Source of the DNA: an uncultured Pirellulaceae bacterium
Lineage (GTDB): Bacteria; Planctomycetota; Planctomycetia; Pirellulales; Pirellulaceae
Reading direction: 5' to 3'
DNA: 61,997 bases
Assembly (NCBI GenBank): GCA_905480545.1
Contig: CAJQQR010000001.1
Span: 1-61,997 of the forward strand
Below, in pieces: positions 9,087 to 16,871 of the stretch. The first letter of the stretch is position 1. Every line of letters starts with the position of its first letter. Position numbers and translations under genes: made by a program. The notes under the pieces are model-generated. The model saw only the letters and a program-made list of their open reading frames with translations, was not told where the DNA came from and searched no databases.

Positions 9087-9554
9087 GTGAGTTTCGAGAA
9101 AGCATTTAAAACGATTTCCGCGATATTGGTCGTGGTTAGCGCGGGGGGTTGTCTGAGCCAAGATTTTGAATCACAATCGCTGGCCAAGTACAAATTAAAG
9201 AACGCGAACACGTTTACCGGATTCGTCTTGCCTGGTTCTAAGAGGCCAGCGGCGGCGAGACGTGCACAGCAAATTGTGCGACGTGGTAGTTTTCCACGTG
9301 GTAGTTTTCCACGTGGTAGTTTTTCGTTTCCGCGAAACGGTTCGATGCCAATGGGTGGTTTTTCAACTCCTCGTGGTGGGTTCAGTGCCCCAACAGGGCA
9401 ATTTTCTTGGCCGACTGGAGCTGGAGGCTTTTCACAGCCTAAAGGTGGGTTCAGTTGGCCAAATCAGAATAGCGGCGGATTTTCCTCGCCCCAAAATTCG
9501 GGAAACGGTTTTTCACAACCAGCTTCCGGATTCTCTTGGCCCAAAGGCAATTAG
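9087..9554 (+). CDS. Gly-Phe-Ser repeat lipoprotein
   Basis: The preferred start is GTG at 9087, with GGGA six bases upstream; a TTG at 9036 is a longer option. The N-terminus is a signal sequence ending SAGGC, a plausible but imperfect lipobox. From about residue 70 on, the protein is low complexity. RGSFP occurs three times, then many GGFS, GFSWP and GGFSQP units run to the end. Aromatic and Gly-rich repeats like these form flexible or adhesive surface polymers in other proteins. Function here is unknown. The RGSFP segment is encoded by a near-perfect 15-bp tandem repeat, so the number of units may vary between strains. Confidence 0.7.
   Translation: MSFEKAFKTISAILVVVSAGGCLSQDFESQSLAKYKLKNANTFTGFVLPGSKRPAAARRAQQIVRRGSFPRGSFPRGSFSFPRNGSMPMGGFSTPRGGFSAPTGQFSWPTGAGGFSQPKGGFSWPNQNSGGFSSPQNSGNGFSQPASGFSWPKGN
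9282..9326 (+). repeat. 15-bp tandem repeat, three copies, inside the Gly-Phe-Ser lipoprotein gene
   Basis: The unit CGTGGTAGTTTTCCA starts at 9282 and 9297 exactly, with a diverged third copy from 9312. It encodes RGSFP in frame. The exact copies argue for recent replication slippage. Confidence 0.9.
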
Positions 9555-9588
9555 GCCTTTCCCAAGTATTGAGAGAGATAACAAACGG

Positions 9589-9720
9589 ATGACGCAATTG
9601 ATTGCTCAGCTAAGACAACTTACCATCGGAGATGGATTACAACCTTCTCAAGTCAAAATCTTCTTGAAAGTCACAATGGCGTTTGTGATCGGATTGGTCA
9701 CCGCAGCAGTTGTGTTTTAG
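9589..9720 (+). CDS. Possible 43-residue single-span membrane protein
   Basis: An ATG at 9589 opens a 44-codon frame directly after the lipoprotein gene. It has a short amphipathic N-terminal half (MTQLIAQLRQL) and one hydrophobic span near the C-terminus (MAFVIGLVTAAVVF). GAGAG lies upstream at a long spacing. I recognise no family. The distinct membrane segment makes it more likely than random, but it could be chance. Confidence 0.33.
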   Translation: MTQLIAQLRQLTIGDGLQPSQVKIFLKVTMAFVIGLVTAAVVF

Positions 9721-10144
9721 AACAGCACTGCACTGCCAAACGCTCGCCGATCGCTGCACCATACAGCGGAGGCTCTGCTGAGGAGCGAGTTGGACAAAAA
9801 TTACCGGTGAAAAATTACCGGTGAAAACCCCCAGCATTTACATTGCCAGGCGTATCGGCGCGGATCGCTTTGCCGACATCTGAACCCAGCATCTTAATCC
9901 TCCCGGCGTTTAATCGAAGCGCATCGTGGATTAAACTTCTTTCTTTTATCCCCTTTGAGCCTGTCAACTGAAATCTTGTGTTGATCCGGTTACAATCAAG
10001 GGAAGTTCGCCGCCCAATGACCCTACGGCAACAGATGGCTGCGTGGTGAGTCGAACTATGGACCAGACGAACTTCCGCGATAAAACCACCCAATCGAAGA
10101 TTAAAAGCTTACACATTCCTACCGACATCAGTAGATTCCAACCC
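9721..10144. other. Non-coding stretch with a 14-bp tandem duplication
   Basis: No convincing gene was seen in these 424 bases. An exact tandem duplication, AAAATTACCGGTGA, occupies 9797-9810 and 9811-9824. The frames that cross this stretch lack ribosome binding sites and protein-like composition. Confidence 0.6.
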
Positions 10145-11386
10145 ATGAAACGCCTGTCAATTTTGCTTCTGTTAACCGTCTTTTTCGCTGTAAATTCTCT
10201 ACAGCCTTCCGCACTTCTAGCTCAGGATTCCAGCAAATCGGGATCTCAGAATTGGTACAAGGGAAATCTGCATACGCATTCACTCTGGAGTGACGGCAAT
10301 GATTTTCCAGAGATGATTTGCAAATGGTACAAAGACCGCGGGTACCATTTTTTGGGACTTTCTGATCACAATATTTTGAGTGTCGGCCAGAAATGGATGG
10401 ACGTCGAGGTGGTAAAACGGCGAGGATCGAAAACCGGCTTTGAGCGTTACCAAAAAGTTTTTGGTGGCGATTGGGTTGAAACCCGGATGAAGGACAACAA
10501 GACGGAAGTCCGGCTAAAACCGCTCAATGAATTCAAGGCACTCTTTGATGAGCCTGAAAAGTTTTTGATGATCCAAGCGGAGGAAATCACCGATCATTTT
10601 GGCCGCCTACCGATCCACATCAATGCGACCAACCTGCAAGATCTAATCAAACCCCAAGGTGGGACGAGCGTTCGCGATACGATCTCCAATAATCTGAAAG
10701 CGATCAAGCGGCAGCAAGAGCGAGTCGGGCGTCCCATTTTCGCCCATTTGAATCACCCGAATTTTGGATGGGCCGTGTCCGCAGAAGACCTAGCGGCCGT
10801 CGTTGAGGAAAAGTTTTTTGAAGTCTACAACGGACACCCAAGTGTTAATCAATTGGGCGACGCCAAACGCCCCAGCTTGGAGAAAATGTGGGATATCGCC
10901 AACACCATTCGAATTGGAAAAATGAAGCTGCCACCCCTGTATGGAATCGCAACGGACGACTCACACAATTATTTTGGCACGACGGGTTCATCGCCTGGCA
11001 GGGGTTGGGTGATGGTCAAGGCAGCCAAGCTAACACCATCAAAGTTAATCAATGCATTGGAGGCGGGTGACTTCTACGCATCTAGCGGCGTCGAAGTCAA
11101 TTCCTTTGCACACAACGATTCAGCCAAAACGTTTTCCGTTTCGATCAAGGCAGCAAAAGGTGTGACGTACAAAACGCAATTTATCGGAACCAAAAAAGAT
11201 GTGGACGTTTCGGAATTGAAAAGCGTGGGAGTCGTTCTCAAAGAAAGCAATGAACTGAATCCCAGTTACAAACTTACGGGTGACGAACTTTATGTGCGTG
11301 TCGTGATTACTTCCAGCTCATCGCATCCGAATCCTTCGCTCAAAGGACAGAAACAACAGGCTTGGTTGCAGCCGATGTGGAGATAG
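10145..11386 (+). CDS. Secreted PHP-domain (metal-dependent phosphoesterase-like) protein
   Basis: The ATG at 10145 begins a clear signal peptide (LSILLLLTVFFAVNSLQP, cleavage near LLAQ) and gives 413 residues; earlier in-frame starts would spoil it. The mature protein begins with a PHP domain: NLHTHSLWSDG supplies the first metal-binding His-X-His, and FLGLSDHN supplies Asp-His. Later come FAHLNHPNFGW and IATDDSH, which fit further metal ligands. The C-terminal ~90 residues look like a beta-rich accessory domain. PHP proteins hydrolyse phosphoesters with two or three metals. Export suggests a periplasmic phosphatase or phosphodiesterase. It is transcribed alone, and its substrate is unknown. 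Confidence 0.88.
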   Translation: MKRLSILLLLTVFFAVNSLQPSALLAQDSSKSGSQNWYKGNLHTHSLWSDGNDFPEMICKWYKDRGYHFLGLSDHNILSVGQKWMDVEVVKRRGSKTGFERYQKVFGGDWVETRMKDNKTEVRLKPLNEFKALFDEPEKFLMIQAEEITDHFGRLPIHINATNLQDLIKPQGGTSVRDTISNNLKAIKRQQERVGRPIFAHLNHPNFGWAVSAEDLAAVVEEKFFEVYNGHPSVNQLGDAKRPSLEKMWDIANTIRIGKMKLPPLYGIATDDSHNYFGTTGSSPGRGWVMVKAAKLTPSKLINALEAGDFYASSGVEVNSFAHNDSAKTFSVSIKAAKGVTYKTQFIGTKKDVDVSELKSVGVVLKESNELNPSYKLTGDELYVRVVITSSSSHPNPSLKGQKQQAWLQPMWR

Positions 11387-11554
11387 GCTCTGCGATGATA
11401 GAAGTGCTATCCTTCGTCCCTATTTCAAATTTTCGGCACGGGTGAGTAACGGAGTGAACCTGGGCTGCGAGCGACGACCCGTTGAAATTGACTGTACGCT
11501 TGGGCGCAGCACGCCCGTGTCGGCTCTCATACCAAATGCTAATAGGAGAAGTAA

Positions 11555-11923
11555 ATGGCTGTTGTCAGTGGCTCAATCAAGGTCAAGAAGAAGGATTTCG
11601 AGGAAGTCGAATTCAAATATCAGGAGCAGCAATTAAGCAAGGGCGGTGCGGGCAGCCGAGGCATTCAAATTGGAGTCTCCGGAAGCAAGAGGGGAGTTCA
11701 GAAGTACAAATTTGACCCGAATCCCCACGACAATCCGAAATACAACAAAGGGCAGGAGAAGTTCTACAAGGAAGTTGCCCAAGCACTCGTTGATCTTTGG
11801 ATTACCGCCCAAGAAGCCGAGGCCAAAAGAGCCAAATCAAAAGAGGTGGAAGGGAAGTTTCCTCGATACGGAAAGGCGAAAGTGAAAGTAATGGGGATCA
11901 GTTACAAACTGGTTTCGACGTAA
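11555..11923 (+). CDS. Small conserved-looking cytoplasmic protein, function unknown
   Basis: This 122-residue basic protein has an excellent ribosome binding site (AGGAG, seven bases before the ATG) and ends at a strong terminator, so it is very likely expressed as a monocistron. There is no signal peptide or membrane span. The middle is Gly/Lys-rich (GSRGIQIGVSGSKRGVQ), followed by an alpha-helical Glu/Lys/Ala segment (AQEAEAKRAKSKEVEG) and a final beta-like strand (KVKVMGISYKLV). I do not recognise the family. A TTGACT lies at 11488 but lacks a clear -10 partner. Confidence 0.72.
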   Translation: MAVVSGSIKVKKKDFEEVEFKYQEQQLSKGGAGSRGIQIGVSGSKRGVQKYKFDPNPHDNPKYNKGQEKFYKEVAQALVDLWITAQEAEAKRAKSKEVEGKFPRYGKAKVKVMGISYKLVST

Positions 11924-11954
11924 AACATTCCACTTCGCCAAAATGAGATACTAA

Positions 11955-11990
11955 AAAAGCCGTTCGCTTCAAACGAAGCGAACGGCTTTT
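11955..11990. terminator. Strong bidirectional intrinsic terminator
   Basis: A perfect 16-bp stem (AAAAGCCGTTCGCTTC paired with its complement at 11975-11990) encloses an AAAC loop. It is flanked by A and T runs, so it can work in both directions. It lies between the convergent small-protein gene and the HTH gene. Confidence 0.95.
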
Positions 11991-12017
11991 ACCTCTTTGC
12001 TGATCAAAGCTGCAATT

Positions 12018-12545
12018 TCAATCGACGTAATTACCAGAACCGAGGTGCGAGTCCATTACTGGATGCTCCGCAATTCTTCCCATTTCATCTAAACCGCGTC
12101 TTTGACCGATTGAGTGCCAACCGGGCACTTCTTCCAATTCCGGCATCAGATCGATCAACTGTTCTCTAAGCATTTGAGCGAATCGTTGGATGGGTTCTTC
12201 GGTAGCGTTTTCTGCTATCGACACCGCAGTCTTCATAATTCGCAACAATTTGGCTCGCTCAAGAACTGGACGGGACAAGGGTCCACCCGGTTCTTGCAGC
12301 AAATCAATCATTGGAACATCGAGGACTTCCTGCCAACGTTTAAGTTGGCTGATTCTAAGATCTGAGTCTTCGTCTTCTTCGGATCGGATTGAACGAATAT
12401 CTTTGTTCATTCGCCGCGCCGCTGTCCGAAGAGAAACGCCTTGTTGCTCTCTTACGTGTCGAATTCGATTAACAGAAACCGGCGCATTTGCGTCGACTCC
12501 ATCTTTCTCATCGTCCGAGAGAACTCGAAGTTTTGCCATAGCCAT
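12018..12545 (-). CDS. XRE-type helix-turn-helix DNA-binding protein
   Basis: This 175-residue protein has a GGAGG ribosome binding site six bases before the ATG at 12545. Residues about 25-80 form an HTH_3-like domain: VNRIRHVREQQGVSLRTAAR as the first helices, then MNKDIRSIRSEEDEDSDLRI and a helix QLKRWQEVLDVPMIDLL. The rest is mostly helical (ERAKLLRIMKTAVSIAENAT and FAQMLREQLIDLMPEL) and ends in a conserved-looking SIGQRRGLDEMGRI segment. It probably regulates genes, but the targets are not evident. It is monocistronic and shares the bidirectional terminator. The HTH assignment is good; the role is unknown. Confidence 0.82.
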   Translation of the reverse strand: MAMAKLRVLSDDEKDGVDANAPVSVNRIRHVREQQGVSLRTAARRMNKDIRSIRSEEDEDSDLRISQLKRWQEVLDVPMIDLLQEPGGPLSRPVLERAKLLRIMKTAVSIAENATEEPIQRFAQMLREQLIDLMPELEEVPGWHSIGQRRGLDEMGRIAEHPVMDSHLGSGNYVD

Positions 12546-12957
12546 TCTGCACCTCCCAGGTTGTTACACCTGATGGTTGTTTTAGGACCAAAGGTCCGGA
12601 CAATAAAGAAGAGAGATAACAACGCATCGATTGTCCAATCCGCCGCGTTGGTCGAACCTTAATTGAATATTGAAGGATCTAAAAAGAGAAAAGATAAAAA
12701 CGTGTTCCGTGCAAGCGATTCCGGCTATTGAATTATTAGAATCGCTAATGCGTTGATAATTCTAAGCAGTTTACAGTTCTATTGCAAACTACAAAATCGC
12801 AATTTGAAACGTCGATTATCACTTAAGTGCTCTTTCGCTCCCTTAAACCCTTGAACGACCCAGGCTTTGTGATTCGTTTCACAATGTTTTAGCTCTCAGT
12901 CCTATCACTACTTACAACCGACCGAATTTCGCGCAATCGGAGTTCAACATTTCTGGC
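12546..12957. other. AT-rich intergenic region
   Basis: These 412 bases lie between the divergent HTH and RmlD-like genes. No supported gene, RNA or strong hairpin was seen. The stretch is AT-rich around 12660-12800 and must contain promoters for both flanking genes, but I cannot place them reliably. Confidence 0.6.
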
Positions 12958-14022
12958 ATGACAAAAGACGAAGCGATCGAAACTTCTAAAACCAACAAAG
13001 CCCAACGCTCGGGAATCGACGTTCCACCAAGGCTTCCACTCCTTATTACTGGTCTGGCGGGTGTCGCTGGCTACAACGCGTTTCAGTATTTTCACAAAAA
13101 GTACCCTGGCCAAGTCTTCGGTTTGCGTCGCAAAGACCTTTGGACGATGTCAGGAGAGGGGATCATTGGCAGCGACGTCGAAGACACCGATTCCCTAAAG
13201 AAGCTTTTCGATGAACATCAGTTTCGAAGCGTTCTCAATTCGGGTGGTAGCTGTGCACTCAAACACTGCGAACTAGATTTCGACATGGCTTATCGCGTCA
13301 ACGTTCAAGGCATCGCCAACCTATTGGAACAGATCAAAGGGACTTCGACTCGGTTGCTTCACCTTTCGGTAGATTTGGTTTTTTCTGGGACTCAAGGCGG
13401 CGGGCACAGGGAAACCGATCCGACCGACCCGGTTACGGTCTACGGAAAGACAATGGTCATGGCGGAGGATTATGTGATGAAGGAAACTCCGAACGCGGCA
13501 ATCTTGAGAATCAGCTTACCCATGGGAATCAGTTACAACGGACATGCTGGTGCCATTGACTGGATTCAAAACCGATTTAAATACAATCGCCCCGCTACAC
13601 TTTACTATGACGAAGTCCGCACTCCAACTTATACCGATTGCTTGAATCGATTATTTGAACACATGATTGCTGGCGAATATTCGGGGATTTATCATGCCGG
13701 AGGAAAGCATCGGCTCAGCCTTTACGAAATCGCACAAATCGTCAATCGAGTTGGCGGTTACGATCCCCGTTGGCTGGATGGTTGCTATCGCATTGAGGCA
13801 GGTCCGATGCCCCCTCGCGCCGGAAACGTCACAATGAACTCAAGTAAACTTTCGCGCGACTTGGAATTTGATCCGTTTACGGCTTGGCCCTACCATTCGG
13901 AATTTATCCCGACACATCGCGACTGGCACATGGAGCGGTCGGCAGAAATCCCAGGTACGCCCGGGTTACTTGCCGAAACGCTTTATCGAAACCCCTCGGG
14001 CGATGAAATTCAGTTTAAATAA
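12958..14022 (+). CDS. RmlD/SDR-type sugar-nucleotide reductase-like protein lacking the usual catalytic Lys
   Basis: This 354-residue protein belongs to the extended short-chain dehydrogenase/dTDP-4-dehydrorhamnose reductase family. The Rossmann motif LLITGLAGVAGYNAF is at about 26-40. An active-site Ser/Asp segment LLHLSVDLVFSG follows, and then Y162 in VYGKTMVMAE. In RmlD and relatives the catalytic pair is YXXXK. Here position 166 is Met (codon ATG at 13453-13455), so the normal proton-relay Lys is missing. Later residues (GIYHAGGKHRLSLYEIAQIV and PRAGNVTMNSSKL) match the RmlD C-terminal substrate region. It may bind rather than reduce a nucleotide sugar, as the SDR-like MAT2B subunit does. 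No rml genes are adjacent. Confidence 0.85.
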   Translation: MTKDEAIETSKTNKAQRSGIDVPPRLPLLITGLAGVAGYNAFQYFHKKYPGQVFGLRRKDLWTMSGEGIIGSDVEDTDSLKKLFDEHQFRSVLNSGGSCALKHCELDFDMAYRVNVQGIANLLEQIKGTSTRLLHLSVDLVFSGTQGGGHRETDPTDPVTVYGKTMVMAEDYVMKETPNAAILRISLPMGISYNGHAGAIDWIQNRFKYNRPATLYYDEVRTPTYTDCLNRLFEHMIAGEYSGIYHAGGKHRLSLYEIAQIVNRVGGYDPRWLDGCYRIEAGPMPPRAGNVTMNSSKLSRDLEFDPFTAWPYHSEFIPTHRDWHMERSAEIPGTPGLLAETLYRNPSGDEIQFK

Positions 14023-14085
14023 AAGCGATAAACGCTTGGTGATTTAGCGTGCACCATCTCTCCGGCAGTTTCCTCGCTCTTCAGT

Positions 14086-14129
14086 GATCGCTAGAAGATC
14101 GCTAGACGATCGCTAGACGATCGCTAGAC
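14086..14129 (+). repeat. 11-bp tandem array, four copies
   Basis: GATCGCTAGAM is repeated at 14086, 14097, 14108 and 14119, followed by a partial unit. The unit junctions create CGATCG palindromes. It lies in the 275-bp spacer between the convergent RmlD-like and RlmM-like genes. Confidence 0.92.
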
Positions 14130-14297
14130 GATCGCTTTCACGCTTCATCCGCCAGCACACAAAAACATCAACATTCGACAAACTAGCCGCAGACATAGTC
14201 CGTTGTGCTAAAGCTGCGTTTTTAATTTCAAGCTGCCTTGATGAATTCTTTTTCTACACTGCAATCGTCGCCGGAGGACGGACAGTTCCGTCATCGT

Positions 14298-15554
14298 TCA
14301 CTCAGCACTTTTTGACTCAGCGCTTTTTGACTCGCTGATGCCTGACTCATTGGTACTGGATTCATTGGCTTTCGGCGAGTTCTCCGATGGCTTGTTTGGC
14401 TTTGGCGTCTTTGATTGATTCTCTTTTGGCGTTGAAGCAACGGGATTGGGTTTACTCGATTTCGATTTAACTTTTCCAAATCGTAGAAGCGACTTTCGTT
14501 TCAACGCAATCAAACAGACTTCGTTTCGATTAAATGCAAGTTGCCGGACTCGCACAAAGTTAAAACCCCATGACTTTACCGTTGCCGCATACTGATTAAT
14601 CTCGTGGGTCAATTTATCTTGGAGTAACTTAAGAGTCAAAACCAAACCGTGGACACTCGTATGTTGGTTGTTCACAATTTCAGCGACGGAATCGAGAGTA
14701 TGCTGCGGCGCCACATTTGAATCGGCGAACAACCATTTCGCGTCGGCGATATCTTTTTTGTTGATGTAGGCGTTCCGTTTTTTCATGTGAGTAAAACTGG
14801 GATTCGCCATGATGGACTCGTCCATGACGGCGGGATCGATGCCGATGACCTCCAACTTGGCATCCAGCAACGCTTGAACTGAACCGCCCGGAGCGCTCCC
14901 TAATTCAACACAAACGTCACCCTCTTGGAACGGAAAACGAGACCACATCATGGCTTCTTTTGTTTTGAAAAAAGCCCGCGATACAACAGAATCTGGAATC
15001 GGAAATCGAGGGACTCCGCCCGGCCATTTTTGCTGCCGTAATTTAACTTCGTGCCAGCCAATCGCAAATTGATCTTCATCGATCTGAATCACGTTGAGGA
15101 CTTTTTCATCGCTACTGGCAGTTCGGTTCAGCGGTAGCTGATGGGCTTCCGAAAACGCCTTTAACTGCAAACGAATCGGATCATCCATTTCTGAATGTAA
15201 CCATTGGAAAAATGCAAAAATCGATTGATCATTCTTCCCGATGTTTCGGGGCCAAAAATGTAGATGCTGAAAAAAACCGTCGCCAGCTTCGTTTGCAAAA
15301 GAATCAACCGCAGCCTTCAAATCAAAAGCAAGCGAGTCGAATTTTGCAAACTTGCCAATGTTGACACCCAGCGTGCGGATGAAGCGAGAATGATTGAGGC
15401 GTGCCAAATCGGGATTGCCACCATCGACTTTAAAGGTCAAGAAACCGGGACGAGAAAACGAAGGCTTCCATTCAGCCGCCAATTTCGAGACCTCGGATTT
15501 GACAAAGTCGTTTGCTTCGGATTTGCACGCGACGAAAATAAATTCTGATTTCAC
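14298..15554 (-). CDS. RlmM/FtsJ-like SAM-dependent methyltransferase with Ser-rich tail
   Basis: In this 418-residue protein, residues ~215-350 form a Rossmann methyltransferase. CVELGSAPGGSVQALLDA is the SAM-binding motif, VIGIDPA follows, and WLFADSNVAP and VHGLVLTLKLLQDK match the later strands with an active-site Lys, as in FtsJ/RlmM 2'-O-methyltransferases. The N-terminal ~200 residues resemble the THUMP-like region of RlmM (KVDGGNPDLARLN). RlmM methylates a 23S rRNA cytidine, but this target is not proven here. The last ~60 residues are a Lys/Ser/Glu-rich tail with repeats of SESK and SAE, encoded by ~15-bp tandem units at 14300-14344. It is monocistronic. Confidence 0.84.
   Translation of the reverse strand: MKSEFIFVACKSEANDFVKSEVSKLAAEWKPSFSRPGFLTFKVDGGNPDLARLNHSRFIRTLGVNIGKFAKFDSLAFDLKAAVDSFANEAGDGFFQHLHFWPRNIGKNDQSIFAFFQWLHSEMDDPIRLQLKAFSEAHQLPLNRTASSDEKVLNVIQIDEDQFAIGWHEVKLRQQKWPGGVPRFPIPDSVVSRAFFKTKEAMMWSRFPFQEGDVCVELGSAPGGSVQALLDAKLEVIGIDPAVMDESIMANPSFTHMKKRNAYINKKDIADAKWLFADSNVAPQHTLDSVAEIVNNQHTSVHGLVLTLKLLQDKLTHEINQYAATVKSWGFNFVRVRQLAFNRNEVCLIALKRKSLLRFGKVKSKSSKPNPVASTPKENQSKTPKPNKPSENSPKANESSTNESGISESKSAESKSAE
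14300..14344 (-). repeat. Degenerate 15-bp tandem repeat at the 3' end of the methyltransferase gene
   Basis: On the plus strand, CTCAGCACTTTTTGA is followed by CTCAGCGCTTTTTGA and a diverged third unit. The units encode the repeated SAESK tail in frame. Confidence 0.75.
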
Positions 15555-15889
15555 AAAAGCCCCAAGAGATTTCTTTGATTTGTCGTTTGTTTCTCAAAAC
15601 AGATGAGAGCACAACGCGAATGACCTGCATGTCCGCAGCATCGATGTAATTGTTGACGATAGAACTTCTCGCCGCTCCGTAGAAATCCGCTTTTTGCTGA
15701 CGAACTCAAAACGCAGGCCAACTTTTAAGAAACGGATTTTACGAATTGACGAACCCATTCCATTGGTAACAATAAAAGTAAAAGTCTATCGTGTTTGGCT
15801 ACAATTGGGAGGACTGCCCACTCGTTTGTCAATGACTCGATGTCGAAAGAATTTCACGATAATCAATCAATAGTGCCGTTTCCGTTACG
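15555..15889. other. Intergenic region, nothing identified
   Basis: These 335 bases lie between divergent genes (methyltransferase and ECF sigma factor). I found no supported gene, strong hairpin or clear promoter. Confidence 0.55.
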
Positions 15890-16624
15890 ATGACCGATTC
15901 AAGTTCTTCTTCGGATTATTTCCTGCCTGAGTTCGATTCGTCAGTCAGGGAAGCATTTGATGACAACTCGGTTTCTGACAACTCGGTTTCCGACAACTCG
16001 GTTTCCGACGGCTCGGTTTCTGACGGCTCGGTTTCCCGGCACATCCATGACGCACGACTCGGTCGAGTGATCGCATTAGAGCAATTGACTGAAAAGTATT
16101 GGAATCGGCTTGTGGGATTCGCGCGATCAAAAATGACGCCTCATTTGAAGCAAATCGAAGACGAAGATGACATTGCCAATAGAGTCCTGACTGAGTTTTT
16201 CGACGGGATCGTCAACGGTAAATATAAAGGCCTGTCGAATCGAAATCAACTTTGGCGAATGCTCGCCAAGATGACGGTACGCCGTGTGATAGACCATTTC
16301 GATAAATTCACGGCACAGAAACGTGGAGGCGGAAACGTCAAACATGCTGGAAATTTTGAAAAGGATGTGTCAAGTTCCATACGGGGCGTTCCAGAGATCT
16401 CACTGAATGAGATTGATCCACATTTAGGAGCGGCCTTGAAGGAAAGTTACACCAACCTCTTCCAATCGCTGGATGACCCAAAGGATCGCAAGATTGTCAC
16501 CTGGCATCTTGAGGGATTGAGCGACAAGCAAATCGCGTGGCGATTGTTATTTACGTCGACAAAATCGGTCAGAAACCGCTTGGAAAAAATCTTCCAGCGT
16601 TTGCGTGACGATTTGAATCAATAA
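15890..16624 (+). CDS. ECF-type RNA polymerase sigma factor (planctomycete type)
   Basis: In this 244-residue protein, residues ~55-165 match sigma region 2: LEQLTEKYWNRLVGFARSKM, DEDDIANRVLTEFFDGI and LWRMLAKMTVRRVIDHF. Residues ~195-240 match region 4, with the helix-turn-helix IVTWHLEGLSDKQIAWRL then STKSVRNRLEKI. Planctomycetes have large families of such sigma factors, usually next to a Ser/Thr kinase; none is present here. The N-terminal extension is Ser/Asp-rich with five SVSD or SVSR units encoded by an exact 15-bp repeat. No anti-sigma factor is adjacent, so control must come from elsewhere. The regulon is unknown. Confidence 0.9.
   Translation: MTDSSSSSDYFLPEFDSSVREAFDDNSVSDNSVSDNSVSDGSVSDGSVSRHIHDARLGRVIALEQLTEKYWNRLVGFARSKMTPHLKQIEDEDDIANRVLTEFFDGIVNGKYKGLSNRNQLWRMLAKMTVRRVIDHFDKFTAQKRGGGNVKHAGNFEKDVSSSIRGVPEISLNEIDPHLGAALKESYTNLFQSLDDPKDRKIVTWHLEGLSDKQIAWRLLFTSTKSVRNRLEKIFQRLRDDLNQ
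15962..16036 (+). repeat. Five-copy 15-bp tandem repeat in the sigma factor gene
   Basis: GACAACTCGGTTTCY is repeated at 15962, 15977 and 15992, then as GACGGCTCGGTTTCY at 16007 and 16022. It encodes (D-N/G-S-V-S) in frame. Copy number may vary between strains. Confidence 0.95.
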
Positions 16625-16871
16625 AATCCGTCGTCAGACCCGATGACTCCAATTCGCTGAGGTGGAGTCTTCAGCTGATATTGAGAATCTGACCGAATCA
16701 ACAAAATCGCTTGTGCCGGTAATTCGCAATGCGTTTGAAATTATGACGATTCGGGAAAAAGCAACGACAAGCGGAGTTGAATGAATCGTAAATCCGGAAA
16801 CGTGCATGCAAGCCATTTTTTGTTGGCGACGCGTGACTTACTTTTTGCGGTTCACTTGGTAAATTTATTCA

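Noticed and set aside
11437..11451. The 15-mer CACGGGTGAGTAACG equals a conserved segment of 16S rRNA
   Set aside because: Flanking sequence does not continue the 16S match. A chance 15-base match to some 16S segment in 62 kb on two strands is not improbable.
9282..16036. Tandem repeats as a CRISPR array
   Set aside because: Units are 11-15 bp directly adjacent, with no unique spacers, and no cas genes are present.
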